DNA of 64,000 bases from Amphibalanus amphitrite. Taxonomy: Eukaryota; Arthropoda; Thecostraca; Balanomorpha; Balanidae. The notes beneath the pieces were generated by a model. That model worked only from the letters and a program-made list of their open reading frames with translations. It was not told the origin of the DNA and did not search any database. Location of the stretch: positions 101,518-165,517 of the forward strand of contig NW_024882934.1 in the NCBI RefSeq assembly GCF_019059575.1. The letters are read 5' to 3'. The position numbers were made by a program, and so were the translations under genes. Within the stretch, counting starts at the first letter, position 1. Each line of letters begins with the position of its first letter. Below are positions 11,346 to 33,800 of the stretch, one piece after another.

Positions 11346-11966
11346 AGTAAGCACCATTACTTGGCCTTAGGCATACCGCATTACAAGGAATAGGTATATA
11401 GTCGCCGAACGAATGCGAAAAAGCGTTTTTTTTTCATCCTTCTCGCTATCATCGCAAGGAACTGTCCACATACTCTGGGGTTGTCCCTTCACCCACTGCA
11501 CAACGACGAGCAGCGGCCAAGGATTCTTCAGTCACGGACCCGGCCGCTGAACAGCGGCAGCGGCCGGGTTTGGACGACCACAGGCCCGGGTACAACAATC
11601 GGATCTCAACAGCGGCAGCGACATATCCTCCACTCTTCAAACCATTCCTATCATCCAACTTTTATCGTAACATCGTAACCCTACCAATTACCATTCACAA
11701 ACTTCCTCCTTCCCTCCTCTCACAAACATCAATTTAACGGTAAGTCTCACTGTCATTTATGTATCTTAACGTAAATTCATGGGTTTTTCCCCATATTCAT
11801 GGCATAGTACATGGATATGGGTTTTCCCATGTTGTCTTGCAGTAAAAGTGGCCACCGGTCTTAGTTAGGACGGCCGGTTTCTTTTGCGCGGCGTAGTTAG
11901 GTCGCCGCCCTCCTCGCGAGGCCAGTAACGTAAGTAAGGGCCACTAAAAAAAAAAAAAAAAAAAAA

Positions 11967-13229
11967 GGGTTGCATCATTTCGTGAACTATGTTTTCACCC
12001 TATATGGCCTTGGTTTTCTCTTTCATTTTTAACTGCGATATACGCTGTAATTAGTTAAAAATAAATTGATAGGTAGTTATATCGTGGAAGCTGTCACTTA
12101 AGGCTATTTCAAGGCCATCTTAAGAGATTAACGATTTGAAGCTGCAGGTAGCTGGTGAGATTTGAGAAGTGCTGTTTTATCCAGTTTCTTGCTGGAGTTC
12201 TGAGGCCAGTTTTACCAACAGAAAAATAGCCACCTGCCTGAATTTTTTTGCCTTAAGACCGCTCCATATATGGACCATGAATGTGATGGGCACGTAAGCA
12301 GATAGGACTTTACCTTACTGTTTACGCTCCGTATGTGAAGCAGTCTTCAGGCAAAAACAAAAATTCAGGTAGGCGCCTATTTTTCTGTTGGCAAAACTGG
12401 CCTCTGCTGGCTCTGCTCTGCTTCAAATTATCGAGATGAGGGTTGCAATTGTGTTGTTTGTTTAAAGTTGTATTTGGAATGCTCAGGACGGGCTTCTTAT
12501 CTGTACCTACCCTTTAAGTATCTTTCATATGCTTTTCAAGTCTAGGATGGCTTATTTGCTGGGTAAGGTGAAGTTCAGCCTGAGAGAAGGGAACAAGTCT
12601 GGTTAAGCTGTGCTTTTTCAGAAGCATTTGTCATTGTTTTGGTTATTTTAAATGTTTTCATTTCTCATCCTTCCTGATCTTGGCATTCTTGAATGGTAAC
12701 CTACTGCAAAGCATGCCAACACAGTTACACAGTCAACAAGTGTCACCAGCTGGGATGAAAAGTCTGAGCCAGGCTGCATCAAACAAGATTGAGATATATA
12801 ATTTTTACTACAAAATTCAGATATCAGCATTTAGCAACTTGGATATGAAAAGCATAAGAAAAGTTCAATAACTCCCTGGCAAACCCTATTGCATCTCCAT
12901 TAATGGTGCATCATTTTCTTGGACAATACACCAGCAGGTAGGACCTTCCTTCCCTTTCCTACTTTTTTCCTGAACAGACAGCTTTCTCCAGAGAGAGTAG
13001 AGACAATGCCCCCTTTCTCCCTCTTTCCCCCTCTCCTCTCCAGCATTGTCACTATCAACAGGCAGCATTCTTGGACTGAACTAACCCTCTCCCCTCCAGC
13101 ATAGCCACGATGAGAGGACAGCATTCCTGAACTGGGCTAACTCCCTCCCCTCCCCTCCTTCAACGTAGCCACGATGAGGGACGGCATTTCCGAACTGGGC
13201 TAACCCCCCTTCCCCTCCCCCTCCTCCAG
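11967..13229. other. Region between the LINE and the DPP8/9 gene
   Basis: Probable 5' intron or UTR of the DPP8/9 gene. It holds a 200-bp inverted repeat at 12190-12405 and, from about 12985, pyrimidine-rich tandem copies of the first recognised coding-exon edge. No further coding exon is recognised. Vertebrate DPP8/9 proteins have about 40 more N-terminal residues, so a small upstream exon could lie here. Confidence 0.5.
12190..12405. repeat. Inverted repeat / short foldback element
   Basis: The arm at 12204-12276 (GGCCAGTTTTACCAACAG...) reappears in reverse complement at about 12326-12402. The arms are roughly 75 bp with scattered mismatches and enclose about 50 bp. The outer GCTGG-GCC sequences are also loosely inverted. 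No flanking target duplication was identified. A small hairpin MITE is the likeliest explanation. Confidence 0.75.
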
Positions 13230-13239
13230 CGTAGCCACG

Positions 13240-13255
<16 letters not shown>
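13036..13255 (+). repeat. Tandem copies of the exon-1 splice-acceptor/start-codon segment
   Basis: A segment of 56-66 bp, made of a pyrimidine tract, CCAG and then CGTAGCCACGATGAG, recurs with exon-like starts at 13044, 13100, 13164 and 13230. The last joins the real coding exon (ATG 13240). TAGCCACGATGAG is identical in the last three copies, so even the start codon is copied. The copy at 13164 has CAA in place of the acceptor CAG. A weaker copy may start near 12991. After about 35 bp of exon-like sequence each copy reads ACTGGGCTAAC and returns to pyrimidine tract. Confidence 0.85.
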
Positions 13256-24017
<10,762 letters not shown>

Positions 24018-24044
24018 GCGCAGGACGACGAAGACGGCCAAAGG

Positions 24045-24228
24045 TTCTCGACTGAGACGATCACTCGTTCTCGGCTGAGACGGCCATGCGTTCTCGGCTG
24101 AGCTGTCTACCCGGTCGCTGCAAGAGACAGCCACCCATTCTCGGCTAAGACGGCCACCCGTTCTCGGCTGAGACGGTCACTCATTCTCAGCAGGAGACTG
24201 TGAGCCGATCTCGGCTGAGGCAACGGCT
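24045..24228. repeat. 23-bp minisatellite in the 3' UTR
   Basis: About seven units of TTCTCGGCTGAGACGGCCAC followed by three variable bases. Two central units are expanded or rearranged. It starts only 28 bp after the stop codon, so it should lie in the mRNA. Confidence 0.85.
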
Positions 24229-25302
24229 CCTCTTCTAGCCGGGCCTGGAGTCAGCGGTGGTCAGTCTGCAACATTGCGGAACATCTGGAAGACGGCTGGG
24301 CTGGAGCCGCTGCAGGGCGTTTAGAAGACAGAAAGGTTTTGTAGGTACTGTTAGGAATCGCCTGTTGATAGTGAATTAACGACCCGGTGCTCATGTTTGA
24401 GCGGCTGAAGACTAGCTGATCGCGAAGCTAGAAGAGCTGCCGTCCTGCCTCTCAGCCACTGACTAGCTGTTCTTCAGCTAGTGGCCTGCTGCCGGTCAGG
24501 TGCCATTCGGCTGTCACTTGGTCCCTGAGCTGCTCCTGAGCTGCTCCTGAACGGATCTGGAGCTGATCTGAAGACGCTCGTGGTCAGAAGACGGCCGTCC
24601 GCTCCTCAGGTTTGGCTTAGCGGATGGCTCTGTTATTCTAAAATCGGAGACCGCCATATGCCGTTCGATATTTACTAGGAAGGGGACACGGGAGGGGTGC
24701 CATCTCACTTACCTCTGGACCGGAGCAACGATTATTGTTGGACGAATGGTTGTGTAACTGTGTTAGGCCGCTGAGACGGTGAAGCCAGCTGTACGCCAAC
24801 GATCCAACGTGTGAAAGGTTGTGAGAGACGAGAGTGATTGAGTTTTGAATGGAATAATGATGTGTGTTTAGCTGAATTAACTCGCCGGTATTCTCGCGCA
24901 AGTCTAGCCAGCAGAACTGGAGGTGACTTGTTGATCACTCGCTTTAAGTTGAATCGAGCCTGGTGGTGTTTTGGATCGGTCTTATCCAGTGCAAAGTTAC
25001 CATGCTCGTCGCAGTCGCGTTTTACTAACCATGTTCCTGTACACGCTGCGAACGGCTGAGACTGGGTGACTCGCACAATGTTTTGGAGGACTTGGCTCCG
25101 GCAGCATTTACCGAACTGTGAGCGGTGCTAGGCGGCTGTGGACGCGATTCATGTCGCGAACTGTCCGCCCCGCTTTCAACCTGGGCTTTCCAGCAGGCGT
25201 TGAGCGCTTGCAGTATGCGATAACGCGATGTTATAGCGTGGTGAAATACTCCTCGGCTGCTGCCTTGGCCTGTGGGCTGCACGGGGAATGTTGTGCGTCC
25301 GG

Positions 25303-25308
25303 AATAAA
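25303..25308 (+). terminator. Candidate poly(A) signal AATAAA for DPP8/9
   Basis: AATAAA in CGGAATAAACAGC is the first consensus hexamer after the DPP8/9 stop codon in a region otherwise free of it. No transcript evidence is available. Confidence 0.4.
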
Positions 25309-25529
25309 CAGCTGAGGGTCGGTTCGCTAACGTCTTTGTGTGTCGCTTGATGGCTATTTCACCCACCAGTTATGACTTATCTGTTACCTCTCCACCCACC
25401 GTTTTCATATATCGGTTATCTCTTCGTCCGTCTCTATCTGGGCGGCGGCTCTAAACTGTCTCTTTTACCGTAGTAAAGGAGACCGTAGTTTGTGATCGTT
25501 CTGTTCTAAGTGCATCTGTATTCACGACT

Positions 25530-25870
25530 GTTCCGTCCACTCTGTTCGTCTATCCGTCTCTGACTGCCCCGTCCACCGTTTGTCTAACCGCCCTGTCCAC
25601 CGTCTCTGTCTCTCTGAATCCTCCATCCACCGTCTGTCTGCCTCCGTGTCCGCGACACGCGCTGTCCTGCGGCAGCCCGTCCACCGTCTATCTGCCTCTC
25701 CGTCTCTGACCACAGTCTCTGTCTCTCTGACCACCCCATCCACCGTCAGTGTCTCCGTGTCCACGGCACGCACTGTCCTGTGTCGCACGTCCCCCGTCTA
25801 TCTGTCTCTCTGTCTCTGACTGCCCCATCTCTCGTCTCCGTGTCCACGGCACGCACTATCCTGCGGCGTC
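25530..25870. repeat. CT-rich complex minisatellite
   Basis: GTCCACCGTCTGTCTGCCTC-like units and a longer unit, CTCCGTGTCCACGGCACGC, at about 25648, 25753 and 25837. It is GC-rich and CTGTCT-rich. Open frames on both strands here are repeat by-products. Confidence 0.8.
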
Positions 25871-27680
25871 GACCCGCTGACGAGCCGGCGTCGCTCGGCG
25901 CGTGCCGGTGGCGACTCCTCGGGCCAGCAGTGATGAGCGCCCGGCTGTCGGTGGTGGCGATTGGCGACATTAGCGCCGGCGGCACAGTCCTAATGAACAC
26001 GCCATTAGCGGACAGACCGGGCCGAACGCCTCCGCAGAGAGCGCGACAAACATGCGCCGCGGACGCAGAGATACGGCACAGTGAGTGGAGAGAAAGGTGG
26101 GGGAGAGGGGAGCAGTAGAGACCGCGTAAGAACGGATTGGTGAGAAGGCTGGTTAAACGGGACAAGCAACTCGCTCACTTACTTCTCATATGATGACAGG
26201 TCACACATGAAAGATCATCACGCTTGGAAAAAGCAGTGCGGGATCTTCTGTTTTGTCTGTTACCGAAGCAACCGGGTTAACAGAGATATTCGCTAGCAGC
26301 CACTGACTGCTTTTCTGCAAACTTTTCATGGTTCCATCCGGATATCTCGTATCAAATGCAATGCAGCGCGGAAAAACTAGCGTTTGATGTATTGCGGTGC
26401 AGTATCACATTTCAGCGATCCTTACCTTCCTGTTGCTACAGCTCTTTCAGCTGCTAATACGGGACAAAGAAAACATGCCACCACCTCTTCCTCATCTGCG
26501 CAAAACTACCTACACCTAATTCGTGTGATATTTCCCGAATTGGCATCCTCGGCGCAATCCCGGCCCGCCGGCCACCCCTCCTTACTGTCCCCCCTCCCCC
26601 TCCTCCCGGGTCGTCTGCGCCAAACGTCATGGCTGCATCGATATTCGGCCGGGCCCGCGTCTCATTCAGGCCCGACCACTCGCCCGTTACCCATGCATTA
26701 ACAGATAATCGGGGCGGGAGAGGGGCGCCTGGCCGCCGCCGCGCCGGCTGGGTGGCGGTCCTGGTCGTGGGGAGGGAGGGAGATGTCGCGGCCATTCGTG
26801 GAACTGATGGTAGTCGCGGAGGAGCGCTAATCGACGCCCTGGTGTCGTGATGATTCTGGAGATCAGTACAGGTTGGGAGTCTGGTGTGCCCATAATCTAT
26901 TACGAGCTTTGTGAAGATGTACTATACGTGATTTAATATTTATGGTAGGTAGTAGGCTCTTATACGGCCTTGGTAGTAGGTACAAATCGCTGTTGCTCCC
27001 CTATCTTGCTGTTTTCGAAGTAACATCTGGACGAAATGGAAGACGTGAGTGTCGGGTGCGTTATTGCTCGTGATTTCATGTCGGTTTAGGAGTTCATACA
27101 TCCGTCCATCCGTATGCCTATACCAACCCGTCCATTCGTTCGTATGTACGTCCATCCACCCGTCCATTGGCACGCCCCGGTCCGTATTTGTCCGTGCTGT
27201 GTGTCTGTGTGCTGAGCAGCTGTAATGCGGCCCGCTGATCGGCACGGCAGTTGTGACGAGTAAACAATCACTGGGCCGATCTGCCCCCTCCCCCGGGCGG
27301 CCGCTGGTGCTGGCAGGGCGGTCAGTGGGGGAGAGGAGAGGGGCCCCGATCGACCGCCCGTTTAGCGGACGTAGGCACGCCGGGGGAACGCGTGTCGAGC
27401 CGCGCCACTGCACCCCTGATCGATAATTCGGATACGGCTGTTGTCCAGTTGTGCAGAGCTAGGGAATAATCGGGCTTATTTGAGCCTGTTCTCTCGGCTT
27501 ATGTATTTATTTCGGCAAATATTTGCAGCCATGTTGCACCGATTGCCAGGTCAGCGTAGGCTGGATCTGCTCTGCTAATCAGGGATGACTCAAACTGTGT
27601 AGGCATGAGTGAACTCTACACAGTGCAAATCCATATCGACCGCACCATTTACCAACCCAATTCTATGACTGTTACAATTA
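25871..27680. promoter_or_regulatory. Non-coding region with three GC-rich islands
   Basis: Islands at about 25871-26100, 26520-26860 and 27190-27430 are CpG-dense and contain short AT motifs such as CATTAGCG, GCATTAACAGATAATCGG, GTAAACAATCA and TGATCGATAATTCGG, which resemble homeodomain and forkhead sites. The stretches between are AT-richer and show nothing. No coding exon is recognised. They may be cis-regulatory modules. Confidence 0.3.
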
Positions 27681-27687
27681 GCATTAA

Positions 27688-27897
27688 TACATACTTTACG
27701 GTGCGTTCACTGGAGATTAACCGTGCGTTAATTCGAAGGTAGCCGTGCACCAATTTAAATTGGTGCACGCTCGTGCAGTGATGAATTTCTCGACTGAAGT
27801 TTTTCGGAAGGGTCATTGACTTTCTTCTAAGAATTCCCATAAAAGGCCCTTTGGACTAAGATTAATTTTAATTTAAATTCGCACCGTTAAGCATGTA
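27688..27897. mobile_element. TTAA-flanked MITE A (210 bp)
   Basis: Terminal inverted repeats TACATRCTTWACGGTGCG (18 bp, two mismatches) lie directly inside TTAA at 27684-27687 and 27898-27901. TTAA duplications are the mark of piggyBac-type insertion. Its interior contains a perfect 26-bp palindrome at 27744-27769 (CGTGCACCAATTT and its complement). It has no coding capacity. Confidence 0.75.
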
Positions 27898-27910
27898 TTA
27901 ATTAGTTTAA

Positions 27911-28065
27911 CACATGGTTTCCGTGCATAAATGGTTTTAACGCACTCGTGGATGGAATGGAGCACTCGTGCGTTAATGCACTCGTTTCACTCGTGCATTA
28001 ACACACTCGTGCTCCAATCCATCCACGTCGTGCGTTAAAACCATTTACACACGGGAAACCATGTG
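27911..28065. mobile_element. TTAA-flanked hairpin element (155 bp)
   Basis: An almost complete palindrome: CACATGGTTTCCGTG at the left end reappears inverted at the right end (CACGGGAAACCATGTG), and the complementarity runs through GGTTTTAACGCACTCGTGGA to a centre near 27988. TTAA lies on both sides (27907-27910 and 28066-28069). The right TTAA is shared with the next element. Confidence 0.8.
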
Positions 28066-28069
28066 TTAA

Positions 28070-28928
28070 AGGTAGTGTGCCAGCTTTCTTGGACCGTATG
28101 GAGTTAATGGCCCAGATAAGGAGAACCGGATTTTTAGAACTTATCCACACCTTCAAAACTCATGGAAACGTCTTAAATTCTTCAAATTTTGAGTACCCCA
28201 GTGCGAAATTCGCCCCGACGGGTTGTCGGTCGTACCCCAACCACATTTCACACCACTATGAACAATAAATGCACACACTGAAATCGCTATTACCGATATG
28301 CTCATCCAATCAAGTTTCGATAAACCCGTTCATCATCATCTCCTGCGGTTTCGAACACGCCTGTTAGGTGGCTTCTGATGCTCGTCGAGGTCGGAATTTC
28401 CAAATACGCGTGGTGCGTCGGGCCGCGCGCTCTGACTTCGGCCAAGAAAAATGCGTCAGCTGATCATTGTCATTTCTGCCACTTGCGTGTGGTGAAATGG
28501 GGTCATAACTTATAAGACGGCTTTTTCATATCAATTATTTTACATAAAATCATATTTCAAACCATAAATAATGTTCGACAGCCAAATAAAAGAAACAATA
28601 CCAATACGGGCTTTCAGTTTAAGGCTCGACATTGTGTTGTCTACGATTAGACAGCTGATAACTCATTCCCGTACGTCGTATGGTCGTAACACTATAATGA
28701 CCTTTGCTTATTGTCACAAGTGCGCCGCATTCGCGATTGTTGCCCGAAGCCTGTTTGCAGGTGAGCCCACTACAGTTGTTATACATATCTAAAAACCGAA
28801 AAACTTTTAGGCGAAAAAGGCACTATTCCAGGCCCATTTTTGATTTTTTTGCGATATTAGGTAAAAACAGAAGCTTCTTATCCTAGGAAAAATAAAATGG
28901 GAAATATTTCAAAGGTGGCACACTACCT
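28070..28928. mobile_element. TTAA-flanked MITE B, copy 1 (859 bp)
   Basis: Ends are AGGTAGTGTGCCA and its inverse TGGCACACTACCT, flanked by TTAA (28066-28069, 28929-28932). A second copy at 46913-47956 matches along its length. It contains no transposase-like frame, so it is non-autonomous. Confidence 0.85.
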
Positions 28929-29039
28929 TTAATATATATTATAACAATTCCTTGGGAGTTGCGATATTTCGTTTCTTGAGCACGTTATCTTTCGTGTTTT
29001 TTACTAGGCACGCATAAAATCCGAGTAAAATACCTACGC

Positions 29040-29265
29040 ATAGGCGTGGGGAAACTCTGGGGCCGTGGGGCGGTGCCCCCACAACTTTGAGACGGAATAC
29101 CGCACTTTTTTGCACATGTTTTCTTTTTTTGTTGAAAAGGCCAAGGGATGAAAATTAAGTGGCCCATATAACCGGTGAGAAAACTAGATTTGGGGGTCCC
29201 CTATGTTAATGATCTTTATTATGGTGTCCCCCCAGTCTGAAAGTAGTTCCCGCGCCCCTAGCCCC
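29040..29265. mobile_element. Dispersed repeat C, copy 1 (MITE-like)
   Basis: About 225 bp (GGCGGTGCCCCCACAACTTT ... CAGTCTGAAAGTAGTTCCCG) closely matches 49226-49484. Its ends, AGGCGTGGGGAAACT and the inverse of AGTAGTTCCCGCGCCCCT, are imperfect inverted repeats, suggesting a short DNA transposon derivative. Target duplication is not resolved. Confidence 0.7.
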
Positions 29266-29788
29266 TTGAAATACGAAGACGAAAGAAATAGGCGCTTGGC
29301 GAATTAGATCGTATGCCTAGTATTTGCCGAATAAGGCGAATAGTATTTGCCAATGATCCTAGCTCGCAGTGTTTGCGATGCAGTAGGTATAGGAAGACTC
29401 ATTGCTCTAACGACAGAGATACAATCATCATTGTACATTAAAAAATATACAAACACTTAACCACATCACATCTGAGTCTCGTTTTAACACCTTTTAACCA
29501 CCTGAGTTTTCGTCTGCAGGCCGAATGTCGGACTACTTTTAGGTGGTATTGTTGAGCCAGGACACTCGGCCGCGCTGGCTGCCCATTCAGCTCGTCCAGG
29601 CTGGCAGAGTGTGTCAGTATTGTGGGTCCTCCTCGCCGCCCCCGTCCCCGCCCCCGCCCGGGCGCGGCGCCGGTAATCAAGTGGCATCTGGGAGGGTTCT
29701 TGAGGCGGCGCGTGCGGCCGTCCACGGACCGCTCGGCTCTAATACAGACGGCACTCGAGGTCCCGGCCGACATGGCTTGACAACGGGA
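29266..29788. other. Non-coding, with GC-rich island at 29540-29780
   Basis: AT-rich at first, then a CpG-dense block with CCGCCCCCGTCCCCGCCCCC (SP1-like) and GGTAATCAAGTGG. No exon is recognised. A regulatory role is possible only by composition. Confidence 0.3.
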
Positions 29789-29974
<186 letters not shown>

Positions 29975-30418
29975 AAGTGGAGAGGGAGAGAGGGAGGAAA
30001 AGTCGGTCAGACGGCGACGAGTAGTGAAAACATAAAAAACTCACAAAGTCACTACCACACTAAATTTTATTTCTTTTTGGCGGACTAGCACGTAACAAAA
30101 AGGTGAAGTTACTTTACCATCGACGAGATGCGGTTCTCATCTATGAACTACTAGGTATAACAGATTTCTTGACATGTGTTTCGAAGTCCTAACTTTTGAG
30201 CAAAGTGTTGCCGACAAACGTAAAAACAATAATAAAGCTTTAAGCAAAGAAGTTTTACGATCACCATCGACTTAAGTTGAACCACTCGAAGACAGCTTGC
30301 AGCAAAAAGGCCAACATTCCAGGTTTCAACGTTATTAGCTTCCAAACAGAGAAAGCGATGGGCTGTTGACCATAACCACCACCACATGCCTGTGCGATAG
30401 GCAGACAAAAAAGTCATT
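29975..30418. other. Non-coding DNA left of the foldback element
   Basis: No repeat, exon or motif of note was recognised. The last bases (TTTGAGGCG at 30419-30427) are the left target-site duplication of the foldback element. Confidence 0.5.
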
Positions 30419-30427
30419 TTTGAGGCG
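30419..30427. repeat. Left 9-bp target-site duplication (TTTGAGGCG)
   Basis: TTTGAGGCG immediately precedes ATGTAACGGAAG at the left end of the foldback element and recurs at 43320-43328 right after its inverse CTTCCGTTACAT. Confidence 0.9.
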
Positions 30428-30845
30428 ATGTAACGGAAGTTAGCAGGGATTCAGCAGGGGTTCAGCAGGGATTCAGCAGGGATCGACGGCCCCTACGATT
30501 TCGCTGAATTTTGGTGGAGAGGTGCAGAATGGTGTCCTCTATCGAAAATCCTAGTGCCAAAATGCGGGGAATCCATCAGGGGGGCCACAAATCCCAAAAA
30601 ACAGTATGCCCTCAGGGCACAATCGACGAACTTTGAAAACCCTACTTCTAGCCGTCAAAACAGCTAAAAATGCACGTCATTCGAAAGAGGACAAAATTTT
30701 ACGTGCAACGGTACCAAATTTAGGGGGCTAGCGCCCCCCTGAACCGAACAAAACAGCTTCAAATATATGGGCCCGGGAGTATGCCCTCGGGGCATAAATA
30801 AACGTTTTCAACAATTTCAGGCCTATAACATCGACAAAATCCAGC
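30428..30845 (+). repeat. Left terminal domain of the foldback element
   Basis: It begins ATGTAACGGAAG, then has four subterminal copies of TTCAGCAGGG(G/A), then sequence that loosely resembles the 278-bp unit (CGGCCCCTACGATTT, GGGGAATCC, ATGCACGTCATTCGAAAGAG). It looks like one or two ancient diverged units. Its mirror is at 42904-43319, nearly identical. Confidence 0.85.
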
Positions 30846-33800
30846 AATATGCACACCATTGGAAAGAGCGTAATTTCCCAAACAAAAAACCCAAGTAACA
30901 TTTTTCGATGGGGCCCACCTGGGGCCCACGGGACCCAATTGAAATTTGGGGCCCAATGGGGCGGCCCCTACGATTTTCTTCAAAATTTGCACAGACACTC
31001 TCCTGGGCCCCCTCTTCAATCTGGCTGAAGAAACCTACCGGGGAATCCAAAGGAAGGGGCCCAAAGAGGGCCCCAAAGAGGCCCTTTCTAAGTATTGCCC
31101 CTAATTTCGCGACCAACCCCGGCAATATGCACATCATTGGAAAGAGCGTAAATTCCCAAACAAAAAACCCAAGTAACATTTTTCGGTGGGGCCCACCTGG
31201 GGCCCACGGGACCCAATTGAAATTTGGGGCCCAATGGGGCGGCCCCTACGATTTTCTTCAAAATTTGCACAGACACTCTCCTGGGCCCCCTCTTCAATCT
31301 GGCTGAAGAAACCTACCGGGGAATCCAAAGGAAGGGGCCCAAAGAGGGCCCCAAAGAGGCCCTTTCTAAGTATTGCCCCTAATTTCGCGACCAACCCCGG
31401 CAATATGCACATCATTGGAAAGAGCGTAATTTCCCAAACAAAAAACCCAAGTAACATTTTTCGATGGGGCCCACCTGGGGCCCACGTGACCCAATTGAAA
31501 TTCGGGGCCCAATGGGGCGGCCCCTACGATTTTCTTCAAAATTTGCACAGACACTCTCCTGGGCCCCCTCTTCAATCTGGCTGAAGAAACCTACCGGGGA
31601 ATCCAAATAAAGGGGCCCAAAGAGGGCCCCAAAGAGGCCCTTTCTAAGTATTACCCCTAATTTCGCGACCAACCCCGGCAATATGCACATCATTGGAAAG
31701 AGCGTAGTTTCCCAAACAAAAAACCCAAGTAATATTTTTCGATGGGGCCCACCTGGGGCCCACGGGACCCAATTGAAATTTGGGGCCCAATGGGGCGGCC
31801 CCTACGATTTTCTTCAAAATATGCACAGACACTCTCCTGGGCCCCCTCTTCAATCTGGCTGAAGAAACCTACCGGGGAATCCAAAGGAAGGGGCCCAAAG
31901 AGGCCCTTTCTAAGTATTGCCCCTAATTTCGCGACCAACCCCGGCAATATGCACATCATTGGAAAGAGCGTAATTTCCCAAACAAAAAACCCAAGTAACA
32001 TTTTTCGATGGGGCCCACCTGGGGCCCACGGGACCCAATTGAAATTTGGGGCCCAATAGGGCGGCCCCTACGATTTTCTTCAAAATTTGCACAGACACTC
32101 TCCTGGGCCCCTCTTCAATCTGGCTGAAGAAACCTACCGGGGAATCCAAAGGAAGGGGCCCAAAGAGGGCCCCAAAGAGGCCCTTTCTAAGTATTGCTCC
32201 TAATTTCGCGACCAACCCCGGCAATATGCACATCATTGGAAAGAGCGTAATTTCCCAAACAAAAACCCAAGTAACATTTTTCGATGGGGCCCACCTGGGG
32301 CCCACGTGACCCAATTGAAATTTGGGGCCCAATGGGGCGGCCCCTACGATTTTCTTCAAAATTTGCACAGACACTCTCCTGGGCCCCCTCTTCAATCTGG
32401 CTGAAGAAACCTACCGGGGAATCCAAAGGAAGGGGCCCAAAGAGGGCCCCAAAGAGGCCCTTTCTAAGTATTGCCCCTAATTTCGCGACCAACCCCGGCA
32501 ATATGCACACCATTGGAAAGAGCGTAATTTCCCAAACAAAAAAAACAAGTAACATTTTTCGATGGGGCCCACCTGGGGCCCACGGGACCAAATTGAAATT
32601 TGGGGCCCAATGGGGCGGCCCCTACGATTTTCTTCAAAATTTGCACAGACACTCTCCTGGGCCCCCTCTTCAATCTGGCTGAAGAAACCTACCGGGGAAT
32701 CCAAAGGAAGGGGCCCAAAGAGGGCCCCAAAGAGGCCCTTTCTAAGTATTGCCCCTAATTTCGCGACCAATCCCGGCAATATGCCCATCATTGGAAAGAG
32801 CGTAAATTCCCAAACAAAGAACCCAAGTAACATTTTTCGATGGGGCCCACCTGGGGCCCACGGGACCCAATTGAAATTTGGGGCCCAATGGGGCGGCCCT
32901 ACGATTTTCTTCAAAATTTGCACACACTCTCCTGGGCCCCCTCTTCAATCTGGCTGAAGAAACCTACCGGGGAATCCAAAGGAAGGGGCCCAAAGAGGGC
33001 CCCAAAGAGGCCTTTTCTAAGTATTGCCCCTAATTTCGCGACCAACCCCGGCAATATGCACATCATTGGAAAGAGCGTAATTTCCCAAACAAAAAACCGA
33101 AGTAACATTTTTAGATGGGGCCCACCTGGGGCCCACAGGACCCAATTGAAATTTGGGGCCCAATGGGGCGGCCCCTACGATTTTCTTCAAAATTTGCACA
33201 GACACTCTCCTGGGTTCCCTCTTCAATCTGGCTGAAGAAACCTACCGGGGAATCCAAAGGAAGGGGCCCAAATAGGGCCCCAAAGAGGCCCCTTCTAAGT
33301 ATTGCCCCTAATTTCGCGACCAACCCCGGCAATATGCGCATCATTGGAAAGAGCGTAATTTCCCAAACAAAAAACCCAAGTAACAATTTTCGATGGGGCC
33401 CACCTGGGGCCCACGGGACCCAATTGAAATTTGGGGCCCAAATGGGCGGCCCCTACGATTTTCTTCAAAATTTGCACAGACACTCTCCTGGACCCCCTCT
33501 TCAATCTGGCTGAAGAAACCTACCGGGGAATCCAAAGGAAGGGGCCCAAAGAGGGCCCCAAAGAGGCCTTTTCTAAGTATTGCCCCTAATTTCGCGACCA
33601 ACCTCGGCAATATGCACATCATTGGAAAGAGCGTAATTTCCCAAACAAAAAACCCAAGCATCATTTTTCGATGGGGCCCACCTGGGGCCCACAGGACCCA
33701 ATTGAAATTTTGGGCCCAATGGGGCGGCCCCTACGATTTTCTTCAAAATTTGCACAGACACTCTCCTGGGCCCCCTCTTCAATCTGGCTGAAGAAACCTA

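Larger units (their letters stand above)
6005..11966 (+). mobile_element. LINE retrotransposon, I-group (Nimb/I-like) with RNase H
   Basis: Nearly full-length non-LTR retrotransposon with a pyrimidine-rich 5' UTR (start approximate), ORF1 with zinc knuckles (6267-7583), ORF2 with APE endonuclease, reverse transcriptase and RNase H (7610-11345), a 3' UTR of about 600 bp and a 21-nt A tail (11946-11966). RNase H after the RT domain is typical of the I group (I, Nimb, Outcast, Loa) and absent from most Jockey and CR1 elements. The 3' UTR contains GC-rich CAGCGGCAGCGG repeats. I found no target-site duplication, so the 5' boundary is uncertain. ORF1 is open throughout and ORF2 has a single one-base frameshift, so the insertion is young. 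Confidence 0.9.
24018..25330 (+). other. Probable 3' UTR of the DPP8/9 gene
   Basis: Non-coding DNA after the TGA at 24015-24017. It begins with a 23-bp minisatellite and is rich in GGCTGAGAC/AGCTG motifs. The first convincing AATAAA lies at 25303-25308, giving a 3' UTR of about 1.3 kb if used. The extent is inferred. Confidence 0.5.

Noticed and set aside
5990-12000. Target-site duplication for the I-group LINE
   Set aside because: No repeat of the sequence after the A tail (GGGTTGCATCATTTC) was found near the presumed 5' end.
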